A stretch of DNA of 22,256 nt from a virus: the IMG/VR virus record IMGVR_UViG_3300022538_000522, positions 1 to 22,256 of that record; one strand, written 5' to 3'. Of this stretch, positions 20,552 through 22,256 are shown in pieces (the first letter of the stretch is position 1; every line of letters begins with the position of its first letter). The notes below the pieces were generated by a model that was not told the origin of the DNA, made no database searches, and was given only the letters and a program-made list of their open reading frames with translations. The position numbers and the translations under genes are program-made.

Positions 20552-20725
20552 ATGAGTGTGTATAACGATATGGCTAATGATGCCGGTTATTCTTATGATA
20601 CTGACGAAAATCAGCAAATGGCACAAATGCTGGAATGGGAAGAGGGACAAAAATTGCAAAGAGACTATGCCCGATATCTTGAAAATACAGAATATCGTGA
20701 AATATTATTTCGCAAGTTTTCCTAA
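20552..20725 (+). CDS. Small acidic hypothetical protein (57 aa)
   Basis: A strong AGGAGG is five bases before ATG 20552. The product (YNDMANDAGYSYDTDENQQM to REILFRKFS) is acidic and aromatic-rich. No family recognised. Confidence 0.6.
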   Translation: MSVYNDMANDAGYSYDTDENQQMAQMLEWEEGQKLQRDYARYLENTEYREILFRKFS

Positions 20726-20743
20726 ACCATAAAGGAGGACATC

Positions 20744-21067
20744 ATGCCATCACCGCAAAAAGTGCCGCAGGAAAAGATAAAAGCCATGCTTGCCGCTTAT
20801 GAAATGACCGGTATAGTAAGAAGATATGTTATTGCGGAAATGTGTAATGTTCCGGCCAGCATAGTTAAAGATATTTCCGAGTTCAAAGAACGGCGTACTT
20901 ACTTCAGGTACAAAAGAGGCAAATGGAAGCCAAGAGGAAAGGAGATGTGTGGGTGTTGTGGTATTCGGTCAATAGACAAAGAAGCAGGGTTAACGAAGCT
21001 ATGTTATACTTGCTTTGAGAGCAATGGCGGTAGTGTCGGGGATGATTTATATAAGGTTTGGATATGA
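20744..21067 (+). CDS. HTH plus zinc-ribbon protein (107 aa)
   Basis: The N-terminal half (IKAMLAAYEMTGIVRRYVIAEMCNVPASIVKDI) reads as a helix-turn-helix. After a basic linker (RYKRGKWKPRGKE), a CGCCG...CYTCF pair follows, a single zinc ribbon. DNA binding is likely. The stop TGA is directly at the start of the 28-nt attI-like element, so this is the last ordinary gene before the cassettes. Confidence 0.65.
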   Translation: MPSPQKVPQEKIKAMLAAYEMTGIVRRYVIAEMCNVPASIVKDISEFKERRTYFRYKRGKWKPRGKEMCGCCGIRSIDKEAGLTKLCYTCFESNGGSVGDDLYKVWI

Positions 21068-21094
21068 TATCATTGAATTAATGCACGTTATAGA
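21067..21094 (+). repeat. attI-like boundary element, rightward copy
   Basis: These 28 bases are identical to the inverted copy at 7293-7320, and similarity continues for about eight more bases (TGGTTA). The core GCACGTTATAGA has a GTT box at 21087-21089, from which the first cassette is counted. No convincing left arm is seen. Confidence 0.65.
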
Positions 21095-21126
21095 TTGGTT
21101 ATGTTTCTTGGGAACAGGAGATAAAA

Positions 21127-21312
21127 ATGAGTATATTAGACATGAAAAATAAAGACATTGAAAAATCATTATGCTATACTTGTTCTAATAGATTTCTATG
21201 TATATTCGCTTTAGAAGGTATAGTTCATACATGTAAAGACTATAAGAAATATAACACACCGCTTCACGCAGACAAGCAGGGTCGGCCTTCGGAGGTTGAC
21301 GATGGCTCTTAA
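21127..21312 (+). CDS. Cassette gene 1: small cysteine-containing protein
   Basis: The 61-residue product has CYTCSNRFLCIFALEGIVHTC, a four-cysteine motif that may bind zinc. Its last 19 residues (NTPLHADKQGRPSEVDDGS) are encoded by the attC-like site. CAGGAGA precedes the ATG. The cassette spans about 252 bp between GTT boxes. Function unknown. Confidence 0.65.
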   Translation: MSILDMKNKDIEKSLCYTCSNRFLCIFALEGIVHTCKDYKKYNTPLHADKQGRPSEVDDGS

Positions 21313-21345
21313 TCCCCTACTTGCTGGTGATTTTTGACGTTAGGT
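21249..21345 (+). repeat. attC-like site after cassette 1
   Basis: It opens ATATAAC and closes CGTTAGGTG, with GTT at 21339-21341. After unpaired spacers (ACACCGCT and GTCAAAAA), TCACGCAGACAAGCAGGG pairs with CCCCTACTTGCTGGTGA, leaving extra bases on the left arm. CCTTCGGAGG is a small hairpin in the loop. This is the folded attC plan. Confidence 0.85.
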
Positions 21346-21350
21346 GACTT

Positions 21351-21614
21351 ATGAAATATGAATACAAAAGTAAGCGTACAGACGATACAGATCCATTTAG
21401 AGGCTCAGTCATGGAATTAAATGCTATGGGTCAAAATAGATGGGAGTTGGTGGCGGTTATACTCTTTCATAGAGAGACAGAGTGGATATTTAAGCGTCAC
21501 CTAACCACCGCTGCACCGGACAGCGAAGGTGATATTGATTTAGAAAAAGAGTTTTGTCCAACGTGCGGTTCTACAAATATGTTCGGCGGAGTATGTCCAA
21601 TTCGCTGCCTGTGA
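21351..21614 (+). CDS. Cassette gene 2: DUF4177-like protein with zinc ribbon
   Basis: The N-terminal 48 residues (MKYEYKSKR to MGQNRWELVAVILFHRE and WIFKR) look like the small DUF4177-type domain (L-N-x-x-G-x-x-x-W-E-L-V). From HLTTAAPDSEG on, the chain is encoded by an attC-like site; its loop adds FCPTCGSTNMFGGVC and the stop TGA lies in the right arm. A second copy of the start of this gene lies at the window end. Confidence 0.7.
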   Translation: MKYEYKSKRTDDTDPFRGSVMELNAMGQNRWELVAVILFHRETEWIFKRHLTTAAPDSEGDIDLEKEFCPTCGSTNMFGGVCPIRCL

Positions 21615-21629
21615 GCTAAATTGTTATAA
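21499..21629 (+). repeat. attC-like site after cassette 2
   Basis: This 131-bp site opens ACCTAAC (21499-21505) and ends GTTATAA (21623-21629). GCTGCACCGGACAGCGAA (21510-21527) pairs with TTCGCTGCCTGTGAGC (21601-21616), with one unpaired G and a one-sided internal bulge. Its length equals that of the leftward site at 7016-7146. Confidence 0.85.
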
Positions 21630-21648
21630 ATCAGGAGGAGATATTATC

Positions 21649-21780
21649 ATGGATACTGAAGAATTATATCAAAACATAGATCAAGAGGAAGATATGTCGG
21701 ATGCGGAAAAACGTGAAAGTTATTTTACAGAAGTTGAAAACGATCAGGCTTATGAAGATTGGAAAGACAGAGGCCATTGA
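21649..21780 (+). CDS. Cassette gene 3: very small acidic protein (43 aa)
   Basis: AGGAGG precedes ATG 21649 by a little over ten bases. The product is acidic (MDTEELYQNIDQEEDMSDAE, ending QAYEDWKDRGH). It stops just before the next AAC box, so the cassette is about 263 bp. Function unknown; charge suggests a DNA mimic or inhibitor, without proof. Confidence 0.6.
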   Translation: MDTEELYQNIDQEEDMSDAEKRESYFTEVENDQAYEDWKDRGH

Positions 21781-21781
21781 T

Positions 21782-21892
21782 TTATAACACAGCACTGGAG
21801 CGGATTGCTAATGCTTGCGCCTACTCCAATGAATCGTCAGATTTAGACTGAAGGTGTTTAATTGGAATAAAGGCGCAACCACTCAGTTATAT
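21782..21892 (+). repeat. attC-like site after cassette 3
   Basis: TTATAAC at the start (AAC 21786-21788) and GTTATAT at the end (GTT 21886-21888) are the outer boxes. Inside, GCGCCTACTCCAAT (21817-21830) pairs with ATTGGAATAAAGGCGC (21861-21876), and CACTGG with CCACTC more weakly. The arms differ from the other sites, so the call is less sure than for its neighbours. Confidence 0.6.
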
Positions 21893-21917
21893 CGTTCTAT
21901 TTCTTGAGGATAAGAGG

Positions 21918-22106
21918 ATGATCATAAATTTAAACGTAAAAATTAAAGGTGGCCCGAGGACTCCAGTTGAGGTTGATGTATATGGGACTGCTGTAAATAC
22001 AAAAGTAATGAAATTTAAAAACGGCAGAACTATATCAGATAATGATATCGCTGTATGGATTAAACATCACTTAACTGAAATACTATCCGGGATACAGTAT
22101 GACTAA
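21918..22106 (+). CDS. Cassette gene 4: small hypothetical protein (62 aa)
   Basis: The product is compact (MIINLNVKIKGGPRTPVEVD, then TKVMKFKNGRTISDNDIAVW, then IKHHLTEILSGIQYD), probably alpha/beta. AAGAGG precedes the ATG. It lies between two attC-like sites in a cassette of about 326 bp. No family recognised. Confidence 0.65.
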   Translation: MIINLNVKIKGGPRTPVEVDVYGTAVNTKVMKFKNGRTISDNDIAVWIKHHLTEILSGIQYD

Positions 22107-22121
22107 ATTTAGTTAAACGAA

Positions 22122-22218
22122 ATAGAACACACCACTTCACGCAGACAAGCAGGGTCGGCCTTCGGAGGTTGACGATGGCTCTTAATCCCCTACTTGCTGG
22201 TGATTTTTGACGTTAGGT
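22122..22218 (+). repeat. attC-like site after cassette 4
   Basis: AAC at 22126-22128 and GTT at 22212-22214 bound a copy of the site at 21249-21345. The two are identical from 22135 onward, with one difference in the left arm (A against G at 22134). The upstream flank differs, as expected for cassettes with different genes. Confidence 0.85.
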
Positions 22219-22256
22219 GACTTATGAAATATGAATACAAAAGTAAGCGTACAGAC
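22135..22256 (+). repeat. 122-bp direct repeat at the window end
   Basis: 22135-22256 is identical to 21262-21383, a spacing of 873 bp. It covers most of an attC-like site plus the first codons of the cassette-2 gene. The window ends within the repeat. Confidence 0.9.
22224..22256 (+). CDS. Second copy of cassette gene 2, 5' fragment
   Basis: The first 11 codons (MKYEYKSKRTD) equal those of the gene at 21351. The rest is beyond the window. Either the cassette is duplicated or the contig loops onto itself. Confidence 0.6.
   Translation, partial: MKYEYKSKRTD

Noticed and set aside
21249-22218. CRISPR array
   Set aside because: The repeated elements are spaced unevenly by whole genes, are long and imperfect, and have no short unique spacers.

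Overview
This window is a stretch of an AT-rich tailed-bacteriophage genome, probably a metagenomic contig because both ends lie inside repeats. Phage signs are a tail-tip or adhesin gene, a lysis-type region with an M15 peptidase, DUF1353, a lambda-type recombination pair (YqaJ exonuclease and ERF annealing protein), DUF1376 plus a DnaB helicase, a small XRE repressor, a tRNA-like gene and dozens of tiny overlapping ORFs. Terminase, capsid, portal and integrase genes are absent from the window. The host cannot be named; a signal-peptide protein and a lipoprotein suggest a bacterium, probably diderm (inference).

Layout. 1-3210 (+): 3' end of a BspA/DUF285 repeat protein, a GIY-YIG homing endonuclease, small genes, M15 endolysin, small membrane protein, DUF1353 and a lipoprotein. 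3214-5509 (-): a convergent operon of small membrane, secreted and zinc-binding proteins, including a membrane-anchored protein with an excisionase-like helix-turn-helix. 5522-7320 (-): FkbM methyltransferase and a run of cassette-like genes. 7324-14709 (-): recombination and accessory operon (HNH-like protein, coiled-coil proteins, YqaJ, ERF, many small ORFs). 14765-14869: divergent promoter region. 14869-21067 (+): XRE regulator, tRNA-like gene, small genes, a structured leader, DUF1376, DnaB, a PD-(D/E)XK-like nuclease and small genes. 21067-22256 (+): a second run of cassette-like genes.

The most striking content is a set of integron attC-like sites. At the right end four consecutive small genes are each followed by an element beginning with an AAC box (ACCTAAC or TATAAC type) and ending in a GTT box (GTTAGGT or GTTATA type). 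The two arms form an imperfect stem with unpaired spacers and extra bases on one arm. A second, shorter array lies on the opposite strand at 6.6-7.3 kb and a decayed single cassette at 16.4-16.65 kb. Both arrays begin with the same 28-nt sequence, placed at or just after the stop codon of an ordinary phage gene, in the position an attI site would have. No integron integrase is visible, so any cassette movement would need one supplied in trans. In three cassettes the ORF runs through the attC-like loop, encodes a cysteine pair there, and stops at the same TGA of the right arm.

The genes fit one temperate-like plan: regulator and divergent promoters in the middle, recombination genes leftward, replication genes rightward, lysis and host-contact genes at the far left, and accessory small genes apparently exchanged as cassettes.
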